64,000 bases of DNA from JAGNLM01 sp964439835 (GTDB lineage: Bacteria > Pseudomonadota > Gammaproteobacteria > JAABTG01), in assembly GCA_964439835.1 (NCBI GenBank), contig CAYTPQ010000004.1, positions 62,001-126,000 of the forward strand. Direction: 5' to 3'. Position 1 is the stretch's first letter; every line of letters begins with the position of its first letter. The notes below the pieces were generated by a model. That model saw only the letters and a program-made list of their open reading frames with translations, did no database searches and was not told the origin of the DNA. Below, one piece after another: positions 52,988 through 62,601 of the stretch. The position numbers and the translations under genes are program-made.

Positions 52988-55441
52988 TCAGGTCCGGAAC
53001 CAGCCGGCCATTCCCTGCAGGTCTGTGGCCAGGCCCGAGAGGGCGGCAGAGGCCCGGTTGATCTCGGCGATGGACCCGCCGAGCCGGCGGGTGACTGCCG
53101 CCACGTTGTCCATGTTTCCGGAGACGGTCCCCGTCACGGACGACTGCTCCTCGGTCGCCGTGGCGATGCTCTGAACCCGCTCGCTCACCTGCTCGACGTC
53201 GGCGAGGATCCCGTCGATCACGCTCAGGGTCCGGTTGACCTGATCGAGCAGCGTCGCGATCGAGGCGGTCTCCTCTTGCATGTGCTTCACTGACTGGGCG
53301 CTCTCGGTTTGCATCGCCCGCACCATCGCGGCGATCTCCTCGGTGGCACCAGTGGTTCGCTCCGCAAGCTCCCGTACGTTCTCCGCCACGACCGCGAACC
53401 CGCGGCCGTTCTCGCCGGCGCGGGCCGCCTCGATCGCCGCATTGAGCGCGAGCAGGTTGGTCTGTCCGGCGATGTCCCGGATCAAGGTCACGAACTCGCC
53501 GATGTCGTCCGACTTGCGCCCGAGGGTCTCCACCGTGTGGGCCGACAGCTTCACCGCCTCTGCGAACCGCTTCAACTCGCCCGCGGTGAGGTCCATCGCG
53601 GTCCGGCCCTGCGCCGCGGATGTTCTCATGCGCTGTGCCATCTCGGCTGTGCGGGCGACGTCCCTCGCTACCTCCGTGGTGGCCAGGGACATCTGGCTCA
53701 TCGCGGAGGCCGACTGCTCGATCTGCAGGGTCTGGTCGCGGGAACCCTGCTCCAGGGTGGCGGCCGTCGCGGAGAGCTCGCTCGAGCTGCGTCCCAGGCC
53801 CTCGGTGGACACGCTGATGCGCCCCACGATGTCCTTCAGATTGCGCACCATGTCCGCCATCGAGGCCTTGACCGTGTCGATCTCGTCCCGGCCCCGGACA
53901 CCGATCTCGCAGGTGAGGTCGCCCTTGGACACGTGGCCGGCGATGCCGATGAGGTCGCGCAAGGGCAGGGCGATGGACCGGTATACCCACACGCCGAGGC
54001 CGGAGCCCAGGAGGACCGCCCCGAGGCCGACTGCCGCTACGAACAGCACGCTCCACTGGACCGTCTGAGTCACGCTCGCGATGGCCTGCTCCTGCTCGTC
54101 CTGTGCGCGCGCGATGGTCTTCTGCCCCTCGTTCGCCTGCGCGGTGACGATGGCGCCGAGTCGCTCCGTCGCCTGCAGCGCGGCCTGGCGCATCCCGATG
54201 CGATGACGGATCCTTGGGAGGATGCCGTCGGTCGAGAACAGCAAGGTCCCGATCGTGCTCAGTGCCGCTTGTGAATTCTCGAGGAGCCCGATCTCGTCCT
54301 TCGCTCCGAGCGCGGTCAGCGCGCCGGCGAGCTGACCGCCGACGGCGCTCGCCTCGGCGAAGAGGGTATTCAGGTCCTTCTCGATGCGAGTCACCTCGTC
54401 CGGGGCCACGGTCATGAACAGCTTGGTTGCCAGGCCCTCAATGCGCAGGCCGATGGCGAGCAGGCGGGCGGTCCCGCTCAAGACCTGGGTCGCGGTGTCC
54501 ACCTCCCGCGTGACGGCCTGTTGGCGCGCCGCCTCGCGGTCGTACCGCTCGGTGGCGCTGGCGACGTCTTGCTCGATGGCCAGCACCGCGATCGATATGC
54601 GCTCGTGCAAGTCCTTTCTGACCGCCTCGTACTGCGCGGTCAGTTCTGGGTTCGCCTCGCTGATCGAGGCGAGACGGATCTTGCTCACCTCGTCGGTCTT
54701 TTCCCCTATCGACCCGATCTCGCCGACGAGCCTCTCCAGTCCCAGCTCGCTTGCCGTCCGCTGGGCGGTCTTTAGCGCCGCGTTGGCCTTGCCTCGGGCA
54801 ATGACGGTCGACTTCTTGTCCTGGCTGTGCTCGATCCCGAAGATGGCGAGCTGAAGGTCCTTCATGACGGCGTGCAGCGTCTCCACCGCGCGCAGCCTGG
54901 TGGTGATGGTCCGCGTGTCGCCGACAGAGGCGACGAAGACCTTGCGGCGCGCCTCCTGCAGGGCGTCGATCCTACCGTTGAGGGCGCTGAGCCGGGTCGA
55001 GATGTCGCGAAGCTTCCCCTCGATCTCACGGCTCGCGGCCACGGCCGCAGCCTCGGCGCCCAGTCGGCCGCGGGTGACTTCGACGAGCTCGCTCGACACG
55101 GCCCCGAGCTGCTCGTGGGGCCTCGCTGACCCCGGTCCGGCCAGACTCTCTAGGGCCCGCTGGGACTCGGCGACGCTGGCCAAGGACTGCTCGACGCGGG
55201 TGTGCGCGGCTGCGAATTCCTGCTCGGTGGTGGACGCGCCGACGCGCGTGATGTCGGCGATGGCGGCCTCGAGCGACCTCTGCAGCTCGAGCGTCCTGAC
55301 CTGAAAGGGCCCGCTCTTCTCGGTGAGGTGGATGAGCTGCCCCTCCACGAACGTCATGCCCAGGATGCTGGCGACCGCGACCAGGGTGGTGATGAGCAGG
55401 CCGACGAGCACGTTCAGGCTGAGCCTCGTCCGGATAGTCAT
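52988..55441 (-). CDS. Methyl-accepting chemotaxis protein
   Basis: An 817-residue chemoreceptor. A first transmembrane helix (NVLVGLLITTLVAVASILGM, residues about 9-28) and a second near 465-487 bound a large, mainly helical periplasmic domain of about 435 residues, larger than Tar-type sensors. A HAMP linker (SIALPLRDLIGIAGHVSKGD) and a signalling domain follow with the tip sequence IRDIAGQTNLLALNAAIEAA and GRGFAVVAENVRELAERT. No CheB/CheR-tethering pentapeptide is visible at the C-terminus (GMAGWFRT). ATG 55441. It lies 99 bp downstream of a PstS-like binding-protein gene, which may deliver its ligand. Confidence 0.94.
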   Translation of the reverse strand: MTIRTRLSLNVLVGLLITTLVAVASILGMTFVEGQLIHLTEKSGPFQVRTLELQRSLEAAIADITRVGASTTEQEFAAAHTRVEQSLASVAESQRALESLAGPGSARPHEQLGAVSSELVEVTRGRLGAEAAAVAASREIEGKLRDISTRLSALNGRIDALQEARRKVFVASVGDTRTITTRLRAVETLHAVMKDLQLAIFGIEHSQDKKSTVIARGKANAALKTAQRTASELGLERLVGEIGSIGEKTDEVSKIRLASISEANPELTAQYEAVRKDLHERISIAVLAIEQDVASATERYDREAARQQAVTREVDTATQVLSGTARLLAIGLRIEGLATKLFMTVAPDEVTRIEKDLNTLFAEASAVGGQLAGALTALGAKDEIGLLENSQAALSTIGTLLFSTDGILPRIRHRIGMRQAALQATERLGAIVTAQANEGQKTIARAQDEQEQAIASVTQTVQWSVLFVAAVGLGAVLLGSGLGVWVYRSIALPLRDLIGIAGHVSKGDLTCEIGVRGRDEIDTVKASMADMVRNLKDIVGRISVSTEGLGRSSSELSATAATLEQGSRDQTLQIEQSASAMSQMSLATTEVARDVARTAEMAQRMRTSAAQGRTAMDLTAGELKRFAEAVKLSAHTVETLGRKSDDIGEFVTLIRDIAGQTNLLALNAAIEAARAGENGRGFAVVAENVRELAERTTGATEEIAAMVRAMQTESAQSVKHMQEETASIATLLDQVNRTLSVIDGILADVEQVSERVQSIATATEEQSSVTGTVSGNMDNVAAVTRRLGGSIAEINRASAALSGLATDLQGMAGWFRT

Positions 55442-55540
55442 GTCACTCTGGGCTCCGGTCTTGAGTTTCTTACTGTGGGGTGCAGGCCGCGTCCCTGCGG
55501 CGCGCGAGGTCGTTTCCGAGGCGTTAGGCGGCGTGCTGGC

Positions 55541-56302
55541 CTACTTGATGTACTTCTTGCCGTCGGTGTTGATGAAGTCCCGCAGCTTGGCGACCTCGGG
55601 CGAGGGGTTGGCCTTGGTCGCGAGGGTAAAGACGATGGGTACCGCCGGACCGGCCGGGACCTTGACCGTGTCGTCGGCGATCTTGTGGGAGACGATCCCG
55701 ATCGCCTCGACGTTCGAGGCCACCCCCGCCTTGACGTCCTTGGCCGTCGCGACCTCCATGACGTCCTTGACCGGCGGCTCGCCGTCGAGGGTCTTACCGT
55801 AGAAGACGGCGACCGCGGGCATGATCAACTTGCCGAGCACGACCAGGACCGGCGCGTCGGGGCCGCCCAACTGCTTCCAGTTGTCGATCTTGCCCGTGAA
55901 GATGCCCTTCACCTGCTCCCCGGAGAGGGTGGCCACGGGGTTGTCCTTGTTGACGATCATGACGACCCGGTCCTCGCCAACCACGGTCATCTGGAACGCA
56001 CCCGGGTCTTTGACGGGGGCGTTTTCCTTGGCCATGAACTTCATCCAATCGTCGACGCCCGGCCCGATGGCCGCGTCGATGGTCCCGGCCTCCAGGTTGG
56101 TGAGCGCGGCCTTCGGCCCGGAGGCGACCATGTTCAACTTGATACCGGTGGCCTCTTCGAAGGGCTGGCTGATGGGTTTGAGGATCTTCTCGATCGCCGG
56201 TGCGCCACCCTCGATCTTCAACTCGGCCGCCCAGGACGAGGAGAAGGCGAGCAGCGCGGGTATCAGGCAAAGCGTCGAGACCAGAGCAGTGCGGTGTTTC
56301 AT
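55541..56302 (-). CDS. PstS-like phosphate/anion-binding periplasmic protein
   Basis: A 253-residue periplasmic binding protein of the phosphate-binding PBP family. The signal peptide is LVSTLCLIPALLAFSSSWA. The mature chain has IEKILKPISQPFEEATGIK, GTIDAAIGPGVDDWMKFMAK and the family LSGEQVKGIFTGKIDNWKQL segment. ATG 56302 follows GGAGGGATG; the frame upstream belongs to no gene. No Pst permease or ATPase is nearby; instead a chemoreceptor gene follows in the same direction, so a sensory role is likely. Ligand could be phosphate or another oxyanion. Confidence 0.88.
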   Translation of the reverse strand: MKHRTALVSTLCLIPALLAFSSSWAAELKIEGGAPAIEKILKPISQPFEEATGIKLNMVASGPKAALTNLEAGTIDAAIGPGVDDWMKFMAKENAPVKDPGAFQMTVVGEDRVVMIVNKDNPVATLSGEQVKGIFTGKIDNWKQLGGPDAPVLVVLGKLIMPAVAVFYGKTLDGEPPVKDVMEVATAKDVKAGVASNVEAIGIVSHKIADDTVKVPAGPAVPIVFTLATKANPSPEVAKLRDFINTDGKKYIK

Positions 56303-56595
56303 CTCATCCCTCCCGGGCGTCGGAGAACAGGGCAATCGCGGGGGACCGCGTCCAGTCTTGTGGTGACGGTCGGTCCGCTGGCGCTGCGGGCAGGGGCGCT
56401 TTCGCCCCGGGCGCCGGGGGTGTGGTACGTCGTCGCGCCCCCGGGGTGCCGCTGGCGTCTTTAGCGGCGCCGACCCTACGGACTTAACCGGGTTTAACCG
56501 GGCGAACCTGCCGGGCAGGAGGAGGTGAAACCCTTGGATTGGAGCCGCTAGCGCCCGGCGGCGCGCGGTCGCCGGGTGCAGGCTGGAGGGGGGCC

Positions 56596-57132
56596 TCAGG
56601 CGAGGCTCAGCAGGTGCCGGCCGTAAGCGCGCACGTCGTCCCAGTTGGTGTAGTCGATCACCGCCGTGCGGTCGGTGGGGCCGTGGGTCATCTTCATGAT
56701 CATCTGGATCATGAGGACCTCGTACCAGGACCACGCCGGGTAGTCGACCTTGCCGGCGATGACCTTCAGGTCCTTCGGCTTCCAGGGCGAGCGCTTCAGG
56801 AACTTCTGCATGTAGCGGTTGCCCTCGACCGTCGCCTTCTCCGGTGTGCGGGCGACGACCGAGACGTTGAAGAAGCTGTTGGGCTTGGCGTCCAGGGTCG
56901 CCTGGTGGTCGGCGAGGAACCGGTACAGCTGCGGGTCGTAGGTGCCGTAGACCACCGGCGCGCCGACCACGACCACGTCGTAGCGGGGCCAGTCCACGCC
57001 CTCGTGGATTGCCTCCCGGAGCTCCATCATCTCCGCCCGGCCGCCGGCGATGGCGATGCTCTCGCAGATGCGGCGCGCGACCCGGGCCGTGTGGCCCCGC
57101 CGGCTCGTGTACAAGACCAGCACCGATTTCAT
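56596..57132 (-). CDS. hemG: Menaquinone-dependent protoporphyrinogen IX dehydrogenase
   Basis: HemG oxidises protoporphyrinogen IX to protoporphyrin IX and passes electrons to quinones, the penultimate heme step. The 178-residue protein is a flavodoxin-fold enzyme: FMN loop LYTSRRGHTARVARRI (residues 8-23), VVVVGAPVVYGTYDPQLYRF, and the HemG-specific long insertion PEKATVEGNRYMQKFLKRS, WKPKDLKVIAGKVDYPAWSW and IMKMTHGPTDRTAVIDYTNW. These align along the whole length of E. coli HemG (181 residues). ATG 57132 with a GGAGG-type site. It is probably monocistronic. Confidence 0.94.
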   Translation of the reverse strand: MKSVLVLYTSRRGHTARVARRICESIAIAGGRAEMMELREAIHEGVDWPRYDVVVVGAPVVYGTYDPQLYRFLADHQATLDAKPNSFFNVSVVARTPEKATVEGNRYMQKFLKRSPWKPKDLKVIAGKVDYPAWSWYEVLMIQMIMKMTHGPTDRTAVIDYTNWDDVRAYGRHLLSLA

Positions 57133-57356
57133 GGGTCATCCTCCGGGGCGATTGGGTGTCGTACCGCACTCGCGCCCAAGGTTTCGCTGGGGCGGGAGGC
57201 ACGGCGAGGGCGAGCGTGCACCACCTCGCGAGGTAGGCGCAACGACATGGGAAAAGTTCCGTGAACGGCGCGAGTGTCGGGGGCCTCAGGGCCAGAACGC
57301 GCGGAGGCCGCAGACGCGTGAAGCGGGTCCCCCCGCAGCCGGAGAGCGGATGACGG

Positions 57357-60300
57357 TCACGGCGCGCTCACCGTCCACCTACCCTGGAGCGGCATGACGA
57401 ACGGCTCCGACGGCGGATCGACGCCGCCGAGGCTGGTGGCCTGGTGGGTGTAGGTGCCGTCCAGGGTACCCGCGGCGGAGCTGTCGGAGGTCGCCGCCCC
57501 CGGCAAGGCGCCGTTCACCTTGCCCACCCAGCGAAAGATCAGCGTCTCCTGGGTGTCGACGATGGTCAGCCCGCTCTTGCTCTCGATCGCCTTGGGGACG
57601 GTGATCACCTCCTTCTGCTCGCGGGTGGACGTGCCCGAGAAGCGCAGGTTGAGCGAGCCGGTGCCCGGGCTGTAGCTGCCGGAGACCTTGACGTCGGCGT
57701 ACCCCTTCACGACGGGGCCCTCGTCGAAAAAGACCGGGAAGCGGAAGCTGCCCTCGACCGAGTTGCCGCCGCTTACGGTCAGGGTGATGGTCGTGCTCAC
57801 CGGTACGACCGACTGGGCAGTGAGGGTCCCGCTCAGGGTCCTGCCGGCGATCTTGGCGAAGGCAACGCCCTGGATCGGCGGTTGGGCCGGCCCCGGCGGC
57901 TGAGGCCCCGGCTCGTCCTCGCCTTCGTCCCCGGGTTCTGGCTCTTCCTCTTCTTCGTCGTCCCTTTCCGGGCCCCCGGCCCCGGCCTTGGCCTTCCCGT
58001 CCTGGCCTTCGGCGTCGCCCTCTGGGGTGGGGGCGCCGGTCTGCGGCCGGCGGGGCCTGCGGCTGCCGGCGGCCTCGCCCTCCGCTCCCGGGAGGCCCGG
58101 CCCCGACAGGGGGTCGGCGGCCGTGCCGGCCAGGTCCCCCTTGCCGGCCCTGTCGCCGGCGGGGACCGCCGGCGCCTGCGGCGGGGCGCCAGGCGTGAGG
58201 GGTGCCACCACCGGTGCGCTCAGGTCGCCGGCCCGATCGGGCGGCGGCGCCGTCGGCGGGGCGGGCGGAGTCGGCGGGCGGCCCAGGTCCGGGGTGCCTT
58301 GGGCGACGCCGGGGTCCGGCGGGGTGAAGGGCAGGCCGGACTGGGCGATCTGCGCCAGGTTCTGGGCGATGACCTTCTGTTGTCCCTCGAGGGCCTTCGG
58401 GCCGAGCTGCTGGGAGGCGTCCAGGCCGGCGGTGTCGTAGCCCATGAGCTTGCTGATGAAGGCGGTGCTCACGCTCCTCACCACGCCGATCTGATTCAGG
58501 CCGGTCCCGATCAGCACGCCGCCGGCACCGGCGATGGCCACGGCCCCGCCGACGATGAGCCCGCCGCCGGGGAGTGCGGCGATGAAGGTGACCGGCTGCT
58601 GCAGGGCTCCCCAGAAGCCGCCGACCAGGGTCAGGGTACCGGTGACCTCCTTGCCGTAGAGCTGCACCCCGTGCTTCACGTTCTGCAGGGCGGCCTGGGC
58701 CTGCTGGAAGAAGCCCGCCTGGTTGGGGAAGCCGGCCTCCTGCAGGCGCTTGATCGCGGCCTGGGACTCGCTCATCCCGGTCGGCACGCGGGGCGGGAGG
58801 GCATAGCCCGGCGGCGCCCGGTGAGGGAAACCCTTGGAGAGCAGGTTCTGGTAGACGGCCCTCTGGCCGGGGTTGAGCCCCTCTCCGAATTGCCTGACGC
58901 TCGGCACGCCAGTCGGGGCGAGGTTCTTGCTCGCGAGATGGGCCAGGTCGCGGCCCGCCGAGCTGGCCGGATCGACGCCCGGGACGGCCGCGGGGGTGAG
59001 CGAGGTGCGCACGAAGTTTCGGACTGCCGGTAAGCCCTGGACGAACTGGCCGAAGGTGCTGCCGCTCTGGGTCCCCAGGGGGTCGGCCTGGTTGACCGGG
59101 TCGTTGTCGAGGAAGGCGTAGCGGTCCAGGGTGACCGGGTTCGCCGCGTCGCCCGGCACCGGGTCCGGGGAGACAAAGCGGGCGAGCTGGGGGGCGTACC
59201 AGCGTGCCCGGTAGTGGTAGAGGCCGGTCGCTGGGTCGTAGAGCCGACCCTGGAACCGGAAGGGGTTGGGGACCTCCTCGCGGGCCTCCAGCGGCTCGCC
59301 GAAGGGGCCGTAGCGGTAGCGGTTCAGGACCCGGCCGCGGCCGTCCAGCACCGCCAGCACGCTCAGGTCCGGGCCGGTGACGTAGTACTCGGGCTCGCCC
59401 TCGTGCAGACGCGCCAGGTGCTCGTCCAGGCGGTCGCCGTCCAGGTAGGCGCTGCGCACCCGCCCGTCGGCGTCCGTCTCGGCCGCCAGCGAGCGGCCGT
59501 CGATGAGATACCGGACCGTGCCCCGCCCGTCGGTCCGGCCGACCAGGTTGCCTTCCCCGTCGTAGCCGTACTCGACGGCGCCCTGCCCGGGCAGGGCGAC
59601 CCGCGTCAGGTCGTCGCCGCTGAAGGCGTAGCGCGTGGTGACCGCGCCGGCGCGGGTTTCGGCCAGTTGCCCGGCAGGGCCCCAGGCGATGGCCGTCTCG
59701 GAGCCGGCCTCGCGCAGGCGGTTCGGGCGCCCAGCGGCGTCCAGTTCGAAGCGGGCCGTTCCGGCCTGGACCAGGCTCGCGCCCCGGTCGTAGGCGTACT
59801 CGCGGCGGGCCCCGTCGGGCAGCTTCGCGGCGGCGAGCCGGCCGGCCGCGTCGTAGGCGTACTCGAGGCGCTGGCCGTCGACCTCGGTCGCGGCGAGGCG
59901 GCCCGCGGCGTCCCAGCCGTAGCGCGTGGACACCAGCGGCTGACCGGCCGCGTTGCGCACGGTCACGGCCTGCACCCGCCCTTCGCCGTCGTAGGCGTAC
60001 TCGGCGCTCGCGACCTGGCCATAGCGGATCCGCTGGCGCCGGCGCAGGGCGTCGTACTCGATCGTCACCTCGGCCGCGCCGAGCCGCGCGCGGGTCAGGT
60101 TGCCCTCCCGGTCGCGCTCGTACTCGGCCCGCAGGCCGCCTGGGAGAGTGCGGGACAGCACCAGACCGTCGGCGTCGTAGGCGTACTCGACTGCCTGCCC
60201 CCCCTTCTCATCCTGCACCCGGCTCAGGTTGCCGGCCGGGTCGTAGGCGTAGGCGAGCGTACCCCCGGGCCAGGTGTTGCGGACCAGGCGGCCGAGCGCG

Positions 60301-62522
60301 TCGTAGGCGAACCGCTGCTCCCACGCCTCGCCGCGGCGCAGGCCCACGAGCCGGCCCGCGCTGTCCCAGGCGTACCGCTCGGCGGTGCCGTCGGCGGACA
60401 GCCGTTCGACGAGGCGCCCCGCGCCGTCGTAGGCCAGGCGCTCGATGCCACCGTCCGGCCCGGTGCGACTCGTGAGCCGGCCGGCCGGATCCCAGGCGAA
60501 GGTCCGGGTCCGGCCGGCGCCGTCGGCGAGTCGGGCGAGCCGGCCGGCGCCGTCGTACTCCACGGTCGCGGCGGCCTGGCCGGCCTCCTCGACCCGGGTC
60601 AGCCGCGCCACCGGGTCATAGGCGAAGCGCCGGCGGACCGCCCCGGCGACCTCCGTGTCCGCCAGCTGCCCCGCCGCGTCGTAGCCGTAGCGGACCGTCC
60701 CCGAGCGCCGCCCGCTCGCCTCCCGCAGCCGCCCCGCCGGGTCGTAGGCATAGCGCAGCCAGGCCCCGTCCGGGAACCCGACCTCGGTCAGGCGCCCGAG
60801 GGCGTCCCGGGTGTAGGTGGTGCGCCGGCCGTTGACCTCGACCGTGGCCGGCTCGCCCCGAGGGTCGAGGGTGGCGACGGTCTGGTTGCCCCGGCCGTCC
60901 ACCTGACGCACCTGGCGCCCGTCAGGGGCGACCTGCAGGAGGTGGGTGCGCCCGTCCGGGTCGCGGTGCCCCCGTGGTCGGCCCAGACGGTCGTAGAAGA
61001 ACTCAGTGCGTCGCCCCAGCGCGTCCACAACGGTCAGCGGGTTGCCGAGGGCGTCGTAGGTGACGCGCTCGCGGGCGCCGTCGGGCCCGGCAGCCTCGGT
61101 GACGCGGCCGAGCGCGTCCCGGGTCAGGGTCACGGTGGCGCCGTCGCCGGCACGCACGGCGGTGAGCCGGCCCTGGTCGTCGTAGTCGTAGGCGGTCCGG
61201 GTGCTGCCGTCGTCGATGCCGACGAGTCGGCCGCGCGGGTCGTGGGTGAGGGCGACCCGCCCGGCGGCCGAGCGGACCTCGCTGAGCGTCCCGCCGGTCC
61301 CGTCGTAGGCGAAGGACTCCCGCGTGCCGTCAGGGGCGGTGCGGCTCACCAGCCGGCCGCGCGGGTCGTAGGCGAAGGCCAGGGTGCGGCCGCCCGGCTC
61401 CGTCACCTGCACCAGCCGGCCCTGTCCGTCGAAGGCCTTGGCGGTGGTCCTGCCCTCCGCGTCGGTGACGCGGACCTCGCGGCCGTCCTTGCGAAAGCGC
61501 CAGGCCAGGGTGCGCCCCCCGGGGTCGGTCAGGGTGGTGGACTCGGCCTCGCCGTCTTCGCCGTAGCGCAGGGCGGTGACGGCGGCGCCGGGGCCCTGCA
61601 GGCGCGTGACGCGGCCACGGGCGTCGTACTCCACCGTGACCTCGGCGCCCTCCGGCCAGGCGAGGCGGGAGAGCCGGCCCTGACCGTCCCAGGCGAAGGC
61701 GCTCGCGAGACCCGCGAAGTCCGTGACCCGCACGAGTCGGCCGGCGCCGTCGTAGTCCAGCCGGGCGGTCCGGCCCAGGGCGTCGCCGGCCTCGACCAGG
61801 CGGCCGTTCTCGGCGAAGCGCAGCTCCAGCAGGGTCGCGCCGGCCGACCGCAGGGCGTTGGGGCGGTCCGCCGGGCCCTCGACCGTCACCTCGTTGCCGC
61901 CAACGGAGAGGGCGCGAAGCCGCCCCTCGGCGTCGAAGCGGCGCGCCCCCGCCGGCGCCTCGACGAGGTAACCCCCCGGGGCGGTGCGCAGCCGGGCGTC
62001 CCCACGCTCGGCCACGAGCCCGCCTTGCTCGCGGCGAAAGCGCCGGGCGGTGCCGGGAGGCTCTACCAGGTAGGCGTCCGCGCCCCTCGGCAGCAGGCGG
62101 GCCTCCAGTGCCGAGCCCCAGCCGGGACCCAGCCAGGACCCGCCGGGGGCCCCTGTGGCACCGGCCAGCGTGAAGCGCAGGCCGTCGTCGCCCAACGGGA
62201 TCTCCAGCAACGGCAGTGAGACCGCCAGGACCCCGCCGCGGGGCAGCACCGCCGTTCGCCGGTCGAGGACGTAGGCGTCACCGGCAAGCGCTTCGGCCTC
62301 GGCCAGGGGGGCGCCGCCGACCGAGGCCGTCGGCCCGAGGGCGGAGGTCATAGCCGGGCTCGCCAGCAGCAGGCATATGGCTAGGGCTTGGAGGGGGCGG
62401 TGGGCCCCGGTGCGGGCCTGGGTCCGCCGGACCGCGCGAAGGTCGGTTCCGGTCCTCAACAACGAGGGTGCCGGGCCGGTGGCGGGGAGGTCGTCGATTC
62501 CGCTCTGGGGTTTGGTCCGCAC
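57357..62522 (-). CDS. RHS/YD-repeat protein with unusual C-terminal region
   Basis: A 1721-residue exported protein. A signal-like helix lies at about residues 44-60 (LQALAICLLLASPAMTSA). Tandem YD repeats (about G-x-YDxxGRLxx) run from about 190 to 1095, then the RHS core YHYRARWYAPQLARFVSPDP and NDPVNQADPLG at about 1097-1146. The C-terminus is not a short toxin module: it has a glycine-rich membrane-like segment near 1310-1343, a Pro-rich then acidic linker (about 1400-1545, including DDEEEEEPEPGDE) and a final beta-rich domain of about 170 residues. The GTG at 62522 is assumed. No VgrG, PAAR or immunity gene adjoins it. Confidence 0.85.
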   Translation of the reverse strand: MRTKPQSGIDDLPATGPAPSLLRTGTDLRAVRRTQARTGAHRPLQALAICLLLASPAMTSALGPTASVGGAPLAEAEALAGDAYVLDRRTAVLPRGGVLAVSLPLLEIPLGDDGLRFTLAGATGAPGGSWLGPGWGSALEARLLPRGADAYLVEPPGTARRFRREQGGLVAERGDARLRTAPGGYLVEAPAGARRFDAEGRLRALSVGGNEVTVEGPADRPNALRSAGATLLELRFAENGRLVEAGDALGRTARLDYDGAGRLVRVTDFAGLASAFAWDGQGRLSRLAWPEGAEVTVEYDARGRVTRLQGPGAAVTALRYGEDGEAESTTLTDPGGRTLAWRFRKDGREVRVTDAEGRTTAKAFDGQGRLVQVTEPGGRTLAFAYDPRGRLVSRTAPDGTRESFAYDGTGGTLSEVRSAAGRVALTHDPRGRLVGIDDGSTRTAYDYDDQGRLTAVRAGDGATVTLTRDALGRVTEAAGPDGARERVTYDALGNPLTVVDALGRRTEFFYDRLGRPRGHRDPDGRTHLLQVAPDGRQVRQVDGRGNQTVATLDPRGEPATVEVNGRRTTYTRDALGRLTEVGFPDGAWLRYAYDPAGRLREASGRRSGTVRYGYDAAGQLADTEVAGAVRRRFAYDPVARLTRVEEAGQAAATVEYDGAGRLARLADGAGRTRTFAWDPAGRLTSRTGPDGGIERLAYDGAGRLVERLSADGTAERYAWDSAGRLVGLRRGEAWEQRFAYDALGRLVRNTWPGGTLAYAYDPAGNLSRVQDEKGGQAVEYAYDADGLVLSRTLPGGLRAEYERDREGNLTRARLGAAEVTIEYDALRRRQRIRYGQVASAEYAYDGEGRVQAVTVRNAAGQPLVSTRYGWDAAGRLAATEVDGQRLEYAYDAAGRLAAAKLPDGARREYAYDRGASLVQAGTARFELDAAGRPNRLREAGSETAIAWGPAGQLAETRAGAVTTRYAFSGDDLTRVALPGQGAVEYGYDGEGNLVGRTDGRGTVRYLIDGRSLAAETDADGRVRSAYLDGDRLDEHLARLHEGEPEYYVTGPDLSVLAVLDGRGRVLNRYRYGPFGEPLEAREEVPNPFRFQGRLYDPATGLYHYRARWYAPQLARFVSPDPVPGDAANPVTLDRYAFLDNDPVNQADPLGTQSGSTFGQFVQGLPAVRNFVRTSLTPAAVPGVDPASSAGRDLAHLASKNLAPTGVPSVRQFGEGLNPGQRAVYQNLLSKGFPHRAPPGYALPPRVPTGMSESQAAIKRLQEAGFPNQAGFFQQAQAALQNVKHGVQLYGKEVTGTLTLVGGFWGALQQPVTFIAALPGGGLIVGGAVAIAGAGGVLIGTGLNQIGVVRSVSTAFISKLMGYDTAGLDASQQLGPKALEGQQKVIAQNLAQIAQSGLPFTPPDPGVAQGTPDLGRPPTPPAPPTAPPPDRAGDLSAPVVAPLTPGAPPQAPAVPAGDRAGKGDLAGTAADPLSGPGLPGAEGEAAGSRRPRRPQTGAPTPEGDAEGQDGKAKAGAGGPERDDEEEEEPEPGDEGEDEPGPQPPGPAQPPIQGVAFAKIAGRTLSGTLTAQSVVPVSTTITLTVSGGNSVEGSFRFPVFFDEGPVVKGYADVKVSGSYSPGTGSLNLRFSGTSTREQKEVITVPKAIESKSGLTIVDTQETLIFRWVGKVNGALPGAATSDSSAAGTLDGTYTHQATSLGGVDPPSEPFVMPLQGRWTVSAP

Positions 62523-62601
62523 GGCCTTGGATGCTCCGTTTCGAGGTCTCGCAGGCCCCGAACCGATCGGGGCAGGGGGCGCGGCAGGCAGGGCGCCCCG
62601 G

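Noticed and set aside
55541..56302. Start of a Pst phosphate-uptake operon
   Set aside because: No pstC, pstA, pstB or phoU follows; the downstream gene is a chemoreceptor.
59200..61900. Periodic GTCGTAGGCGTA-like DNA repeats suggesting a CRISPR or VNTR
   Set aside because: They fall in frame every 20-22 codons and encode the YD motifs of the RHS protein. No unique spacers of fixed length are present.
59214..62219. A 1001-codon open frame antisense to the RHS gene
   Set aside because: High GC content and the periodic YD repeats keep the opposite frame open. There is no ribosome site, and the translation is Val/Gly/Ala/Arg-rich without a recognisable fold.
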